Shown one piece after another: positions 30,654 through 39,321 of a stretch of DNA of 44,230 nt. How positions within the stretch are numbered: position 1 is the first letter of the stretch; each line of letters starts with the position of its first letter. Origin of the DNA: a virus; the IMG/VR virus record IMGVR_UViG_3300025769_000017, positions 1 to 44,230 of that record. One strand, written 5' to 3'. Made by a program: the position numbers and the translations under genes. The notes below the pieces were generated by a model, which was given only the letters and a program-made list of their open reading frames with translations, made no database searches and had not been told where the DNA came from.

Positions 30654-32806
30654 TAGTAAGTTCCTCCGTGAACACCCTCACGACGTTGTCCTGGGGTTGA
30701 TCCGCTGGTGACTGAGTGCAAACGCACTCGACCATCGAGTCCTTCGAGTTTGATTTGAAAGTAAGCACCATGACGATCGACTCGCAGCTTGTGCGTGTAG
30801 CTCTGGTGTAGGTCCAGCTGGATGCCGTCAGTGCCTAGCAGTGTTCCACCGCTGGGCTCGGTAGGCTCCAAGACCACTGAGTAGTCTTCCCTGCCAGGGT
30901 TGGCGAAGTCCGTATTCGGATTTCCGACGTTCCAGTCATCTGAACCGAACGTCATGTATTTAGTTCTGTCTGGGAACGTGTAGGTCGTGTTGTCGAGAAT
31001 GACTTGCTGCTTGGTCACACCGTCCACGATCGCAGTGACTTTGTATTCTGGATCCCAAGTCGAGATAAACAACTGCGCTTGCTGGTTGCGTTTACGATTA
31101 CCTGCTTCAAAGCCATAGCCCCGAGTAGTAATCATGAAGTCGACCGGGTTGTCTTCGACGGTGCTTGGCTGTGAGTAGACAAGTCGAACCTCATCGCTAG
31201 TGGATAGCTCAACAATGAACGGCGTGGAATTCGTGAACCGAACACCGCTGATGAGCCTTGTCACACCATCTGTGTTGTGTGTCCACGTGCTGGTGAAACC
31301 GGCATACAGATTGTCTGATGGCAGTCCAGATGGCTCTACAGCTGGGTCGGTGCCCACAGCCCACTCAGTGCCTGCGTTGCTGCTGAGCAATCTCGTCGCC
31401 GTGATTTCAGTGCCACCGTTGACCCTGATCGTTACGTCTTCCTCGGGGTAACCATCGAGAATGATGTCGCATGTCGTGTTGCCAGCGGCTGCTGGTCGTC
31501 CTTCCTGCTCACCGTATTCGTAGAGACCAATCACACCCTCATAGTCGACGTAGTAGAGATGCTCTCGTCCGTTAAAGTCCGCCACGAACAAGTATTTGAT
31601 TTTGATTGCGTCACCGTCATCAATCCCGCTCCATGCTTGGTTAAGAAAGTCGTAGACCAACACTGCATTGTTCTGCTGGCTGCCATCGAGTGGCACAGAC
31701 AGGTAGTAGCGGTTGTTCCAGTAAGCGCCGCAGGCAGTGTCTTTCGCCACCGCCATGTCAATGCGATCGATCAGTGGCTGAATTGGTGTTGAGGCAGGTT
31801 GGCTTACGCCTTGCAGTTTGTTCTGCTCAGTCTGTCGTAGGCTTACAACTCCTCGCTGAGACAAGAACCATAAGTCACTACCCGTGTTGGCCACAGATCG
31901 AGGTCCAACCAATCCGTATTCAGTGGTGATCTGGTCGAGGACTGCGTTGTTTTGCCACTCGCCGTAGAGACCAGTGACTGCGTAGATGCTAGTCGACTTG
32001 AACACCACGACGGTCTGATCATTGAACGCATACAATCGTTCGATGTTGTCACTGTCGCCCTGGTTGATTTTGAACGAGCTGTAGACAGGGTCATAGCTGG
32101 TGTAATCAAGGATGTCGGAGACAGCGACATGGTCTGCTTTGCTTGCCCCGCTCGGTCGATGGGGAACCAGAAGTCGGTTTTGCAGAAACAATGTCGTCTT
32201 TGCGTTAGGAATGCTTTCGGTGCCTCCAGCCCCAGAAGCGCCTTCTGCTTCCTTGAACCCGGTCAGCAAGTCTGACATCACTAGGTGCGTGCCATCGTCT
32301 CCACGACTCAGAATGCATTTGTCGAAGGCTTGGGTGAACCAGAACAAACTTTCCGAATTGATGTCTTGGTAGTTGGTTCTTGTGGGAACACTCAGCGTGA
32401 CACTAACCGGCACGACGACAGCGTGGTTGCCTTGCCGCATTCGGTAGATTTGGACTGTGGAGTCGTCGCTACTGGCTGCTAGCAGGATCCAGTCGTTGCC
32501 ATCAGGGTCATTCCAAACCCCCGCACCAAAGACATCGAAGAACTTGTTGTCTGCCTGGCGATTCCAGTTGATGTCGCCGTCGTTCCAATCAATCGGAAAC
32601 TCGAAGTAAGTCTCACCCCAATTGACAGGCATTACGCCTTTGCGAGGTTCAGCAACACCGAATCGGAATCGAGCATTGCGTGCGTCCGCGACATAGCCAG
32701 CAGGTAACAAGTGCGGAGCTGTCCGCATGTCCACTCCAACGAAACCGGTATCACCGTCCGTCAGTGGTGGATTGTCGTTCTTGCTGTATTCGCGGTGTTC
32801 CCTCAC
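30653..32806 (-). CDS. Tail nozzle / tail tubular protein B-like
   Basis: This 717-residue protein starts with GTG at 32806, overlapping the lipoprotein stop (GTGA). Near the N-terminus GVDMRTAPHLLPAGYVADARNARFRFGVAEPR matches the conserved start of podovirus nozzle (gp12-like) and stabilisation proteins. The centre has repeated beta strands with VAVSDILDYTSYDPVYSSF and IERLYAFNDQTVVVF. A segment at about residues 455-560 (ITATRLL to RLVYSQPST) looks like an inserted beta domain. It forms the end of the short tail below the adaptor. Confidence 0.75.
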   Translation of the reverse strand: MREHREYSKNDNPPLTDGDTGFVGVDMRTAPHLLPAGYVADARNARFRFGVAEPRKGVMPVNWGETYFEFPIDWNDGDINWNRQADNKFFDVFGAGVWNDPDGNDWILLAASSDDSTVQIYRMRQGNHAVVVPVSVTLSVPTRTNYQDINSESLFWFTQAFDKCILSRGDDGTHLVMSDLLTGFKEAEGASGAGGTESIPNAKTTLFLQNRLLVPHRPSGASKADHVAVSDILDYTSYDPVYSSFKINQGDSDNIERLYAFNDQTVVVFKSTSIYAVTGLYGEWQNNAVLDQITTEYGLVGPRSVANTGSDLWFLSQRGVVSLRQTEQNKLQGVSQPASTPIQPLIDRIDMAVAKDTACGAYWNNRYYLSVPLDGSQQNNAVLVYDFLNQAWSGIDDGDAIKIKYLFVADFNGREHLYYVDYEGVIGLYEYGEQEGRPAAAGNTTCDIILDGYPEEDVTIRVNGGTEITATRLLSSNAGTEWAVGTDPAVEPSGLPSDNLYAGFTSTWTHNTDGVTRLISGVRFTNSTPFIVELSTSDEVRLVYSQPSTVEDNPVDFMITTRGYGFEAGNRKRNQQAQLFISTWDPEYKVTAIVDGVTKQQVILDNTTYTFPDRTKYMTFGSDDWNVGNPNTDFANPGREDYSVVLEPTEPSGGTLLGTDGIQLDLHQSYTHKLRVDRHGAYFQIKLEGLDGRVRLHSVTSGSTPGQRREGVHGGTY

Positions 32807-33261
32807 CGATCAATTGCCGCCAGTGCTTGCTGAATCAGTGGCTGAGTGCCTTTGATTTTCTGAGCTGTCTTGACTTTGGCTTTGGCTTCAGCAGCTGCTG
32901 CCTGATCAAGGCGGCTGAGTTGTTCTTTGAACTCCTGTGCCGCTCCTACAGCTGAAATCGTGGCTGCACGCCACTTCTTAGACCGTATGTGACCGAACAC
33001 AGCCAGAGCACCTATGAGCGCGTTAGCGGCCAAGCTAGACCATGGAAACGGCGCTATGGTGCCCACTGCTTGAATGCCTTCAGCAATGCTTGGGTTTAAG
33101 ACCCAGCCGTTGGTGCTTACCAACTGCTGCGGTCCTTCAGGTGTGTCAACTTCGGTCGTTGATACAACCGGGTCATACAGTGTGTTGCCTAGCTGTGCGC
33201 AGCCGCTGAGAAAATACAGCGCTGAACACAGAAACAATGCTTCAATCAGTTTCTTTCTCAT
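32803..33261 (-). CDS. Small lipoprotein with membrane segment (spanin-like?)
   Basis: This 152-residue protein starts at ATG 33261, inside the end of the holin-like gene. It has a lipoprotein signal ending at LSGC with Cys21. A second hydrophobic stretch (WSSLAANALIGALAVFG) and a C-terminal Ala/Lys-rich coiled coil follow. A lipoprotein with a coiled coil next to a small membrane protein fits a lysis module (unimolecular or outer-membrane spanin). The second hydrophobic segment makes the topology uncertain. Confidence 0.6.
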   Translation of the reverse strand: MRKKLIEALFLCSALYFLSGCAQLGNTLYDPVVSTTEVDTPEGPQQLVSTNGWVLNPSIAEGIQAVGTIAPFPWSSLAANALIGALAVFGHIRSKKWRAATISAVGAAQEFKEQLSRLDQAAAAEAKAKVKTAQKIKGTQPLIQQALAAIDR

Positions 33262-33433
33262 CGTTTTTGAAAATTGATCTCCAGACACCGACAGCTTTCC
33301 CGCACATGTAGACAGCGGTTGCCATCGCAATAATGAGTCGCGCCCAGTCCTCCAGTCCGTCTGCGAAAGTGACACCAAACCCGATAGCCCCGATAGATAA
33401 GCAGCGGAATGCATCTGTCAGCTCACTTGCCAC
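33242..33433 (-). CDS. Small membrane protein, holin candidate
   Basis: This 63-residue protein probably starts with GTG at 33433, overlapping the stop of the preceding 50-residue gene by 11 nt. GGGGG lies upstream as a possible ribosome site. One or two transmembrane segments span about residues 11-27 and 31-49, with a short charged tail ending NDEKETD. Size, topology and the adjacent lipoprotein suit a holin. The start codon is inferred. Confidence 0.55.
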   Translation of the reverse strand: MASELTDAFRCLSIGAIGFGVTFADGLEDWARLIIAMATAVYMCGKAVGVWRSIFKNDEKETD

Positions 33434-33575
33434 TGCGCCACTTACCCCCTGCAGCCTTGTATTGTTTGGCTGCCCACTGGTTCGCGTATTTGCTCGGGTA
33501 GACTTTGAATTTGCGCTTTGCCTGCGCTTTCTTCGCAGCCCACAACTTTGGATTGGTTGGCTTTGGGTCAGCCAT
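33423..33575 (-). CDS. 50-residue basic phage protein (DUF5872-like)
   Basis: The gene encodes 50 residues beginning MADPKPTNPKLWAAKKAQAK and ending GGKWRSGK, with KVYPSKYANQWAAKQYK in the middle. This matches a small basic protein common in marine phages, which I recall as DUF5872-like. The ATG at 33575 lies 1 nt after the stop of the upstream gene. Its function is unknown. Confidence 0.75.
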   Translation of the reverse strand: MADPKPTNPKLWAAKKAQAKRKFKVYPSKYANQWAAKQYKAAGGKWRSGK

Positions 33576-33576
33576 A

Positions 33577-33912
33577 CTATGCCCAAACCCTCGCGGGTGT
33601 TACTGGTGTTGGATCGACTTTGTAAGCCTCCAGCGCCTCACCGTCCTCAGAGTCGAGGCAGCGGATGTTCACGTGGTAGCCGAGGGCGTATTGAGGTGGC
33701 ACAGTTTCCTGCCCGTTCTCATCGTATTGCCCCGGCACATCTACAACTAGTGGCAGCACGTCGATGTTGCGGTAGTTGGGGCGCTGCTCGGTTTCAGTGA
33801 CGGTCCGGTTCTCCGGGTCGCTGTTGTCCCAAGCGATCGGCACCTCCGTGTAAAGCACCGAGTCAGCCTCGGCCTTGTCTGCGAATTTCAAGTAGTAGTC
33901 GGTATATGACAT
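33577..33912 (-). CDS. Tail-region hypothetical protein
   Basis: This 111-residue protein begins MSYTDYYLKFADKAEADSVL and has a central NYRNIDVLPLVVDVPGQYD and a GYHVNIRCLDSEDGEAL near the end. Short proteins of this pattern follow fibre genes in many phages and may be fibre-assembly chaperones or tail accessories. Acidic, with no membrane segment. It lies 18 nt after the spike-like gene. Confidence 0.7.
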   Translation of the reverse strand: MSYTDYYLKFADKAEADSVLYTEVPIAWDNSDPENRTVTETEQRPNYRNIDVLPLVVDVPGQYDENGQETVPPQYALGYHVNIRCLDSEDGEALEAYKVDPTPVTPARVWA

Positions 33913-33930
33913 ATGATTAAGTGTCTGTTG

Positions 33931-36006
33931 TTAGCTAGTCAGGGCTTGGAGGTTGGCGCTCAGTGCCTCGTTGTAAATCGCGACCCGCTTGTAGTGACCT
34001 GACGCAGTTGCTCCAGTGTAACTAGGTGAAACCGCACCGAACTGAATTGTCTGCAAGCCGCTCGGGGTGACGCAGTTTGTATCCGTGGTGGATAGCGTCC
34101 CGTTTCGACACAGAGTCGTGTCGTTTTGCTTGAACGATAGAGCTTTCTTGACGAACTGGCCCCCAGTATCACCCGCTGATGATATGGTCAACTGGGAGCT
34201 TCCGTCTGCATACATACTTGCTGAATACACGTTTGTGCGCGTGTCCGTCTGAAGTCTAACGTAATTGTTACTTGTCGAGGCAGTGATTCCAACAACAGCA
34301 CCAGTGACGGTTGTGGCTTGGTCCGCAGTTGGCCCACTTGGTAATGCAAACTCAGCAACGATGGTTCCCTCGCCATTATCGAACAAGCTGGAGTCCGTCA
34401 TAGATAACGACTCTAGCGCTCTGGTCAACTGGCTGCTTCCCGTTCCCGTGTCCACCAGCGAGCTAGCAAAATTGGACGCCTCGGTCTGAAATCCCCAAGC
34501 TAGAATTCCGGCATATTCATCGCCGGTAAACGGTTTTAACCTGTAGTCGGACAAGCTGCTCACGATGGCTAACAAAAACGAACCACTTGTTGTCCCGTTA
34601 GCTGTCATTGTTGCGGTGGCGCGAAACCACCCGTTCCCCACATCCGTCAGCGTTCCAGTTGCGCTGCCTCCAGCAGTTACCGTCCCAGTTTGTAAATCAT
34701 AGTTTACCAAATCACTCGTAGCCCACCCGGTGCTGATTCCGCAAAGTTGCGCGTATCTATGACCAGCGGCTTTGAGGTATACACTGGCAGTATAAGTTGT
34801 TCCGCTTGTGAGACTGATTGAGTAGTCGCCAGCGTAGCGGGTTGCGCTAGTCGTGTTACTGCTCCCAATCAGGTCAGCCTCCAGCAAGCCGCTGGGGGCA
34901 ATGGCAACATTAGATTCAACACGGGCGTTGAGGGACAGATTAGCCCAACTAGCCAATGCGCTCCCGTACCTCGACAAGTTGGTGGCTTCCCCCTCAATCA
35001 AAATTCCAAGACTCGTACCGGCTGATTGCCCATCAGTTGATGGGTCGTATTCAAATCTAGGTTGTCCAGCAGTGGCCACCGATTTAAGTTTTGGGGCATA
35101 GGAGCGGCTTATCTGGGTCGTGGTGGGTGAGTCGTAGACTTTGGCGTTAGTAGTCGCAAGCTGAATTCCCCACGCATACATTGTTTCACCAGCGCTGGTC
35201 CACGTTGCGTAACCCGCGCTAGTGGGAGTTGTTCCATCACTAATTCCAACCAACACGTTGCTGCCACTTAGGTTGGTTCCAGTTGTGGCGTTTAGCGTGA
35301 CTTTAAACCAACTTGAACCAAGTGCCGTCACCGAGCTGGTGACGCCAGTGAAATCACCAAACCCAGCGTGGCTGACTGTGCCTCCACTAAAGTCGAGCAG
35401 CGCATATGCTGAGTATCCGTTCTGCGTTCTGAAGCTGATGTAGCTGTGACTTGCTGTTCCAGCTTTGAGGTGAGCAACCATTGTGTATTGAGTCGAGCCG
35501 CTGAACGTGGGTGACTGCCTCACATACGGAGACTGAGACGATGCAGAGTCTGCTGTCAGCAGCCACGCAGTTGAGGTGCCGTCTGGTGCGGTCTGGCTCC
35601 CAGTTGGGTCAGCAATATCTACCGCCGCCCACGTTGTGTTCAGCGTTTGGCTTTGCAGCAAAATGTTCTCACTGCTTAGGTGCTTCTCATTACTCCAGTA
35701 AGTAACGCCAATCGGCTGAGTCGTCTTGAACCAAACTGAGCCGCTGTATTTAACGTAGTCACCGACTGCGTATGTAATGCTGCCACTGCCTAAGTCTTGA
35801 GTGCCAGCGACCGAGACACGGTAATACTGGTTAGCGGTGCCAGAACCATCAGCGAGGCCCGGTGCGTTTGTAGACGCATTCCAGTCACCGCTTGAGGCTG
35901 TGTCTGAGCGGCTGAAAGTTGCACGAGGATCGATGCGGGGCGAGTTCCCGTAGTCTTGCATGAACACGGGCCTCACCTGTGGCCACTGACTGCTGTAGTT
36001 GGACAT
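33931..36006 (-). CDS. Tail/head spike protein with repeated carbohydrate-binding-like domains
   Basis: This 691-residue protein has two related jelly-roll-like modules, each with a NLSRYGSA/NILLQSQ-type start and a GNGWFRA/LGSSWFKV-type motif, about residues 105-290 and 335-525. Such modules are typical of phage spike fibre domains. The N-terminal VGDYVKYSGSVWFKTT (about 80-95) resembles a CBM5/12 strand. The C-terminal part (about 530-690) looks like a concanavalin/LamG-type domain. It is very rich in Ser, Thr, Ala and Gly. It probably binds surface glycans. Confidence 0.75.
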   Translation of the reverse strand: MSNYSSQWPQVRPVFMQDYGNSPRIDPRATFSRSDTASSGDWNASTNAPGLADGSGTANQYYRVSVAGTQDLGSGSITYAVGDYVKYSGSVWFKTTQPIGVTYWSNEKHLSSENILLQSQTLNTTWAAVDIADPTGSQTAPDGTSTAWLLTADSASSQSPYVRQSPTFSGSTQYTMVAHLKAGTASHSYISFRTQNGYSAYALLDFSGGTVSHAGFGDFTGVTSSVTALGSSWFKVTLNATTGTNLSGSNVLVGISDGTTPTSAGYATWTSAGETMYAWGIQLATTNAKVYDSPTTTQISRSYAPKLKSVATAGQPRFEYDPSTDGQSAGTSLGILIEGEATNLSRYGSALASWANLSLNARVESNVAIAPSGLLEADLIGSSNTTSATRYAGDYSISLTSGTTYTASVYLKAAGHRYAQLCGISTGWATSDLVNYDLQTGTVTAGGSATGTLTDVGNGWFRATATMTANGTTSGSFLLAIVSSLSDYRLKPFTGDEYAGILAWGFQTEASNFASSLVDTGTGSSQLTRALESLSMTDSSLFDNGEGTIVAEFALPSGPTADQATTVTGAVVGITASTSNNYVRLQTDTRTNVYSASMYADGSSQLTISSAGDTGGQFVKKALSFKQNDTTLCRNGTLSTTDTNCVTPSGLQTIQFGAVSPSYTGATASGHYKRVAIYNEALSANLQALTS

Positions 36007-36008
36007 GA

Positions 36009-36296
36009 TTATTCAGTGGGTGCTGGTTCTTCAACGGGTACCGGTTCTTCGGCTGCAGCTTGCTTAGCCTTGTGAGCCTCGAATGCTGCGCGAGTGTCTG
36101 TGTCCCAGGCGCTGTTTGCCACGTCTGCGACACGTTGGGGTTGGTCGGTCAAATCACTATCAGGAGTCAGGACATATCTGCTGTATGATTTGGCAAGTGA
36201 CACGCCATTCTCGACGATCATCGTTGCTTCGCGGACCTGGATGTTCCAGCCGACCACTTCGATTTTGTCGACTGCAGTTTGTTTGGTAATGCTCAT
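36009..36296 (-). CDS. Small tail-region protein
   Basis: This 95-residue protein has IEVVGWNIQVREATMIVENGVSL-like beta strands and a C-terminal tail of repeated Glu-Pro residues (EEPVPVEEPAPTE). Similar short proteins next to fibre genes are common in marine phages. It sits 2 nt from the spike gene. Function unknown. Confidence 0.7.
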   Translation of the reverse strand: MSITKQTAVDKIEVVGWNIQVREATMIVENGVSLAKSYSRYVLTPDSDLTDQPQRVADVANSAWDTDTRAAFEAHKAKQAAAEEPVPVEEPAPTE

Positions 36297-36335
36297 TGGT
36301 TCTCTGTCCTAGTCATCCGACCAGGGTAAATTGGG

Positions 36336-37751
36336 TTAGGCTTTGCGATACGTGATCGAGATGTAGATCGACTCATCCCCGTTGAAGTCGGCGGCAGTTG
36401 CGCCGAACGTGCTGGCAGTGTTTTTGTAGATCCTGACAAATGAGTCGCCTCCAACCGCAAGAAGGCTGTAGTCACCCAAATTACCGGCAGCGCTTGTGAC
36501 AACGCAGCTGCCAGCGCTGTAATCGGCATCCTCAGCTAGTGTTCCGAGGGCGATCGCTGCTGGTAGATTTATTTTTACGTAGTTACCAACTGGACTGCTT
36601 GCGCCGTCTAGTGCGATCTGGCCGTGTACGGTAACGATGTCGCCCACGATGGCGTAGGCAAGTTGGTCAGAAGCTGTGTCAATTGTGAGTGTTCCACTAG
36701 CAGCAGGGGCAACCGAGGCCGTAAAAACGCCTTGTTCGAACTCTGTGAGGACTGTCGCGCCTAGGTCTATGCCTTCTCCGGCAGTTCCTACGATGACGCT
36801 GCCCGTCAAAACCTCGACATCACCATCAACTTCGTCAATGCGAACTCGCTGTGTCTCAGTGCCTCCGCTGGAGGTGTAAAACGAAAGCGCGTTCTGGTCA
36901 GTGCCGCCAGTGTTGAAGCATTTGATTGCTGCGAATCGGCTGGCGTTCGACTCGTGACCGTAAAGTCGCAGCTCGCCTTGGGAACCAGTGTTGGTTCCGC
37001 TATTAGGTTTGGCCTCCAAGCGGCCACCGTTCACAGTGACGTTGCCCGACGGGTCCACGCGAACTTTGCTAGTTCCATCATCTCGGATGTCAAACAGGTA
37101 GTTGGGCGCAGACCCCACTACGTTGATAGTAGCAGGGTTGCCGTTTGTGGACTCAACTCGAAGTGCATTGTCTCCCGTGTTGTTCAGTGTCGTGACCCCG
37201 CTAGCCACGTCGAGGTTGCCCGATGAGTCGATGGTGACACGCTGGGTTGCTCCAGTCCGCAGCCTAACCTCAGAACTGTATAACTGGATGCCGCTGGTCT
37301 CCGTGCCGTTTGCATCAACTGATTTGATGAACCCGTTTGGTATTCCAGCTCGCTCTAAGAACAACGTGGGGTCAGTTGAGTCTTCAATCGTCAACGAATC
37401 AGTCACGCTGTCGGTGACCTCCAACGTCTCGATTTCAGCCTGGCCTACGCTGATGGCAGCACTGTCCTGATACGCCATGCTCGAAAGCATAGAATTTAGC
37501 GGGGCCTGATTACCTGCACTGCCTACGTCAGGTATCTCCATGTTCAGCTTGGACGTATCCAGGCTGTCGACATCACTCAGATTATTGCTCTCCTCCAGGT
37601 AGGTGCCTGATACGCCAGAACTGACCTCAGTGATGAGATCGTCCTTGGCCATTTTCCTAGTGCCCGATGTAGCCCCATCGATGGCTACGAAGTCGTCGCT
37701 GCTGAAAGTCGTAGCAGCTGTGGTGATGTCTTTAATCCGTGTCGTTGCCAT
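36336..37751 (-). CDS. Tail fibre protein
   Basis: This 471-residue protein begins MATTRIKDITTAATTFSSDD, a conserved phage-fibre N-terminus. Repeated beta segments of the form RVTIDSSGNL and VRVDPSGNVTVNG follow, and then a C-terminal receptor-binding-like domain (about residues 335-471) with GTLTIDTASDQLAY and a final SIYISITYRK. This is the layout of trimeric beta-helix fibres. It is probably the main host-attachment fibre. Confidence 0.8.
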   Translation of the reverse strand: MATTRIKDITTAATTFSSDDFVAIDGATSGTRKMAKDDLITEVSSGVSGTYLEESNNLSDVDSLDTSKLNMEIPDVGSAGNQAPLNSMLSSMAYQDSAAISVGQAEIETLEVTDSVTDSLTIEDSTDPTLFLERAGIPNGFIKSVDANGTETSGIQLYSSEVRLRTGATQRVTIDSSGNLDVASGVTTLNNTGDNALRVESTNGNPATINVVGSAPNYLFDIRDDGTSKVRVDPSGNVTVNGGRLEAKPNSGTNTGSQGELRLYGHESNASRFAAIKCFNTGGTDQNALSFYTSSGGTETQRVRIDEVDGDVEVLTGSVIVGTAGEGIDLGATVLTEFEQGVFTASVAPAASGTLTIDTASDQLAYAIVGDIVTVHGQIALDGASSPVGNYVKINLPAAIALGTLAEDADYSAGSCVVTSAAGNLGDYSLLAVGGDSFVRIYKNTASTFGATAADFNGDESIYISITYRKA

Positions 37752-37754
37752 GGC

Positions 37755-37910
37755 TTAGAAATCTGAGTGATCGAGGGTGCGGATGCCGAAGCCTTCGTCG
37801 GTGACAATCACGTCGTCCTCATCGGTGGCGAACAACAAGTCGTCCACGATGTGGTCAGTCGTGCTGGTCGGGGTAAACGCTGCCCCTAATCCGAACCCTG
37901 AGTTGTTCAT
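37755..37910 (-). CDS. Small acidic hypothetical protein
   Basis: This 51-residue protein starts at ATG 37910, overlapping the previous stop as ATGA. It is acidic (TDEDDVIVTDEG). A longer frame from 37973 is unlikely because it overlaps the upstream gene. It lies 3 nt before the fibre gene. No family is recognised. Confidence 0.55.
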   Translation of the reverse strand: MNNSGFGLGAAFTPTSTTDHIVDDLLFATDEDDVIVTDEGFGIRTLDHSDF

Positions 37911-38209
37911 ACGTCGTAGGCTGTGATGTCGCCCGTGCTCACGACAATCTGTGTGGCATTGCAACAACGCCATGTGCTGCCAGCCTGCATTGGTATACTC
38001 GTCTTTGTTCCGCGCAGGTTCGCGCTCGTGATTGATGAGAGCAACGTGCTGGTGTGTGCGTAGATGTAGCTGAAGTTGCCGTTCAGTGTTCCCGCACCAA
38101 CCTGTCGTTCGCCGGTGCTGCTTCCGAAATGACCGTCGTCTCCTACCCGCACCGAGCGGTATTCATTGGAGTTGTCGACGCCTGTGATGAGTGCTGCTGC
38201 TGATCCCAT
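37907..38209 (-). CDS. Small tail-region hypothetical protein
   Basis: This 100-residue protein is rich in Ser, Thr and Gly with beta character (SYIYAHTSTLLSSI). It lies 3 nt after the adaptor gene and is ATGA-coupled to the next small gene. Likely a minor virion component; the family is not known to me. Confidence 0.6.
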   Translation of the reverse strand: MGSAAALITGVDNSNEYRSVRVGDDGHFGSSTGERQVGAGTLNGNFSYIYAHTSTLLSSITSANLRGTKTSIPMQAGSTWRCCNATQIVVSTGDITAYDV

Positions 38210-38212
38210 GTT

Positions 38213-38944
38213 TTAGTAGCTGAGGACGTTTAGTCTGGTGGTCTGTCCTTGCTGCTGGTGCAGCTTGAACAGCTCGTGATCCAGGACGTCCCTGGCATCA
38301 GCCTCAGCTACTCGTGCGCGATCTAGTTCTCCGTTGTGGCGTAGATAGTCCGAGTAGGTGCCTCTGATCAGGTAGTCCTGAAAAATTGCAGGGATAGACA
38401 CCAAGTCCCAACCGCTCGGTCGGTTGTATGGGCTGTTGTCTGACCCTGATGAATGCGATGTGTTCGCTGTGTAGAAATTCTTGTTGGTATTGTCGTATGC
38501 CTGGTCGCCCGAGACATACGATGTCGACTGACTGTAGAGATCGCCGGTCAATGTCGGCGGGACTTTGCGGAAGTAGACATGAACTGTGGCATTGTTCTGA
38601 GCGATCTGAATGCCGTTCTCAGACAGATACCAAGTCAGCTCCTCCACGTCCTGGTTGGCTTTAGGTGACTTCGTGTAGACAGCAAATACTTCGCTGATTT
38701 CAGTCTGCCCTGCTTGGTTGAGAGCGATGTAGTTGCCCTCGTTACCTCCGCTCTGTGTGACTGTCCTGCTTTCAGTTGCCGTGACCTCTGGCCACTTGGC
38801 GGCTTGCCACGCAAATTTGATCCGACGGCTTGTGAGGTCGCGAAACAAATTCCACTCAACTGTGGCTAGCATGTTGTAATCAATGCCAGCCAGGTTGAGG
38901 GTTTGATTTAGGATTCGTCCGTAGTTGAGCGGGTCAAGACCCAT
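38213..38944 (-). CDS. Tail adaptor / tail tubular protein A-like with carbohydrate-binding insert
   Basis: This 243-residue protein begins GLDPLNYGRILNQTLNLAG and has helical regions at both ends, as in podovirus gp11-like adaptors that join portal and nozzle. Between about residues 134 and 182 a segment TSYVSGDQAYDNTNKNFYTA ... WDLVS matches the pattern of a type 5/12 carbohydrate-binding module (Y-x-x-G-D, Y, W). The module interrupts the adaptor. The gene overlaps the preceding one by 11 nt. Confidence 0.75.
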   Translation of the reverse strand: MGLDPLNYGRILNQTLNLAGIDYNMLATVEWNLFRDLTSRRIKFAWQAAKWPEVTATESRTVTQSGGNEGNYIALNQAGQTEISEVFAVYTKSPKANQDVEELTWYLSENGIQIAQNNATVHVYFRKVPPTLTGDLYSQSTSYVSGDQAYDNTNKNFYTANTSHSSGSDNSPYNRPSGWDLVSIPAIFQDYLIRGTYSDYLRHNGELDRARVAEADARDVLDHELFKLHQQQGQTTRLNVLSY

Positions 38945-39245
38945 AGCCTACTTGAGTGCGACCTGTGCCGCCTGACTTCACACGCAGCTCAGGGTTGCGA
39001 TCGCCAATCCACTTGCGGAAGTCTTTGTCCTTCCATATCTCCTTGCCCTCGCGCTGAACCCACTCGTTGTAGACTTTGCTGTCTACCTCCATGGTTGCGC
39101 GACCGACACCGTCCATGCTGCGACGGTTCTGGTTGTGCTTGGCGATTTGCTTCTGGCGTTGCGTTGCTTCTGCCAGGTTCTTGTCAAAGTCTCGCTCATA
39201 CTTCTGAGCAAGCTTGCTTCTGATTTCGTCAGTGATGTCGGACAT
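38934..39245 (-). CDS. Small head-tail region protein
   Basis: This 103-residue, highly charged protein has an N-terminal helix (EIRSKLAQKYERDFDKNLAE), then RRSMDGVGRATMEVDSKVY and EIWKDKDFRKWIGDRNPEL. Proteins of this pattern lie between capsid and adaptor genes in other podoviruses. Function unknown. It begins after a 76-nt gap that contains a CCCAGC/GCTGGG hairpin. Confidence 0.7.
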   Translation of the reverse strand: MSDITDEIRSKLAQKYERDFDKNLAEATQRQKQIAKHNQNRRSMDGVGRATMEVDSKVYNEWVQREGKEIWKDKDFRKWIGDRNPELRVKSGGTGRTQVGYGS

Positions 39246-39321
39246 AAATTGGTCTCGGTTCGGCAGGGGCCGCCGTAGCGACCCCCACCAGGTGTCCGAG
39301 AGCCCAGCTTGCGCTGGGGAA
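39246..39321 (-). terminator. Hairpin after the decoration-protein gene
   Basis: CCCAGC-TTGC-GCTGGG (about 39302-39317) can form a stem right after the gene ending at 39322. No T-run follows on the minus strand, so it may only attenuate late transcription, raising capsid output relative to tail genes. Confidence 0.4.

Noticed and set aside
33242-33586. 114-codon version of the holin-like gene
   Set aside because: Its first 51 codons are out of frame over the well-matched 50-residue gene 33423-33575; the GTG at 33433 gives a compact membrane protein.
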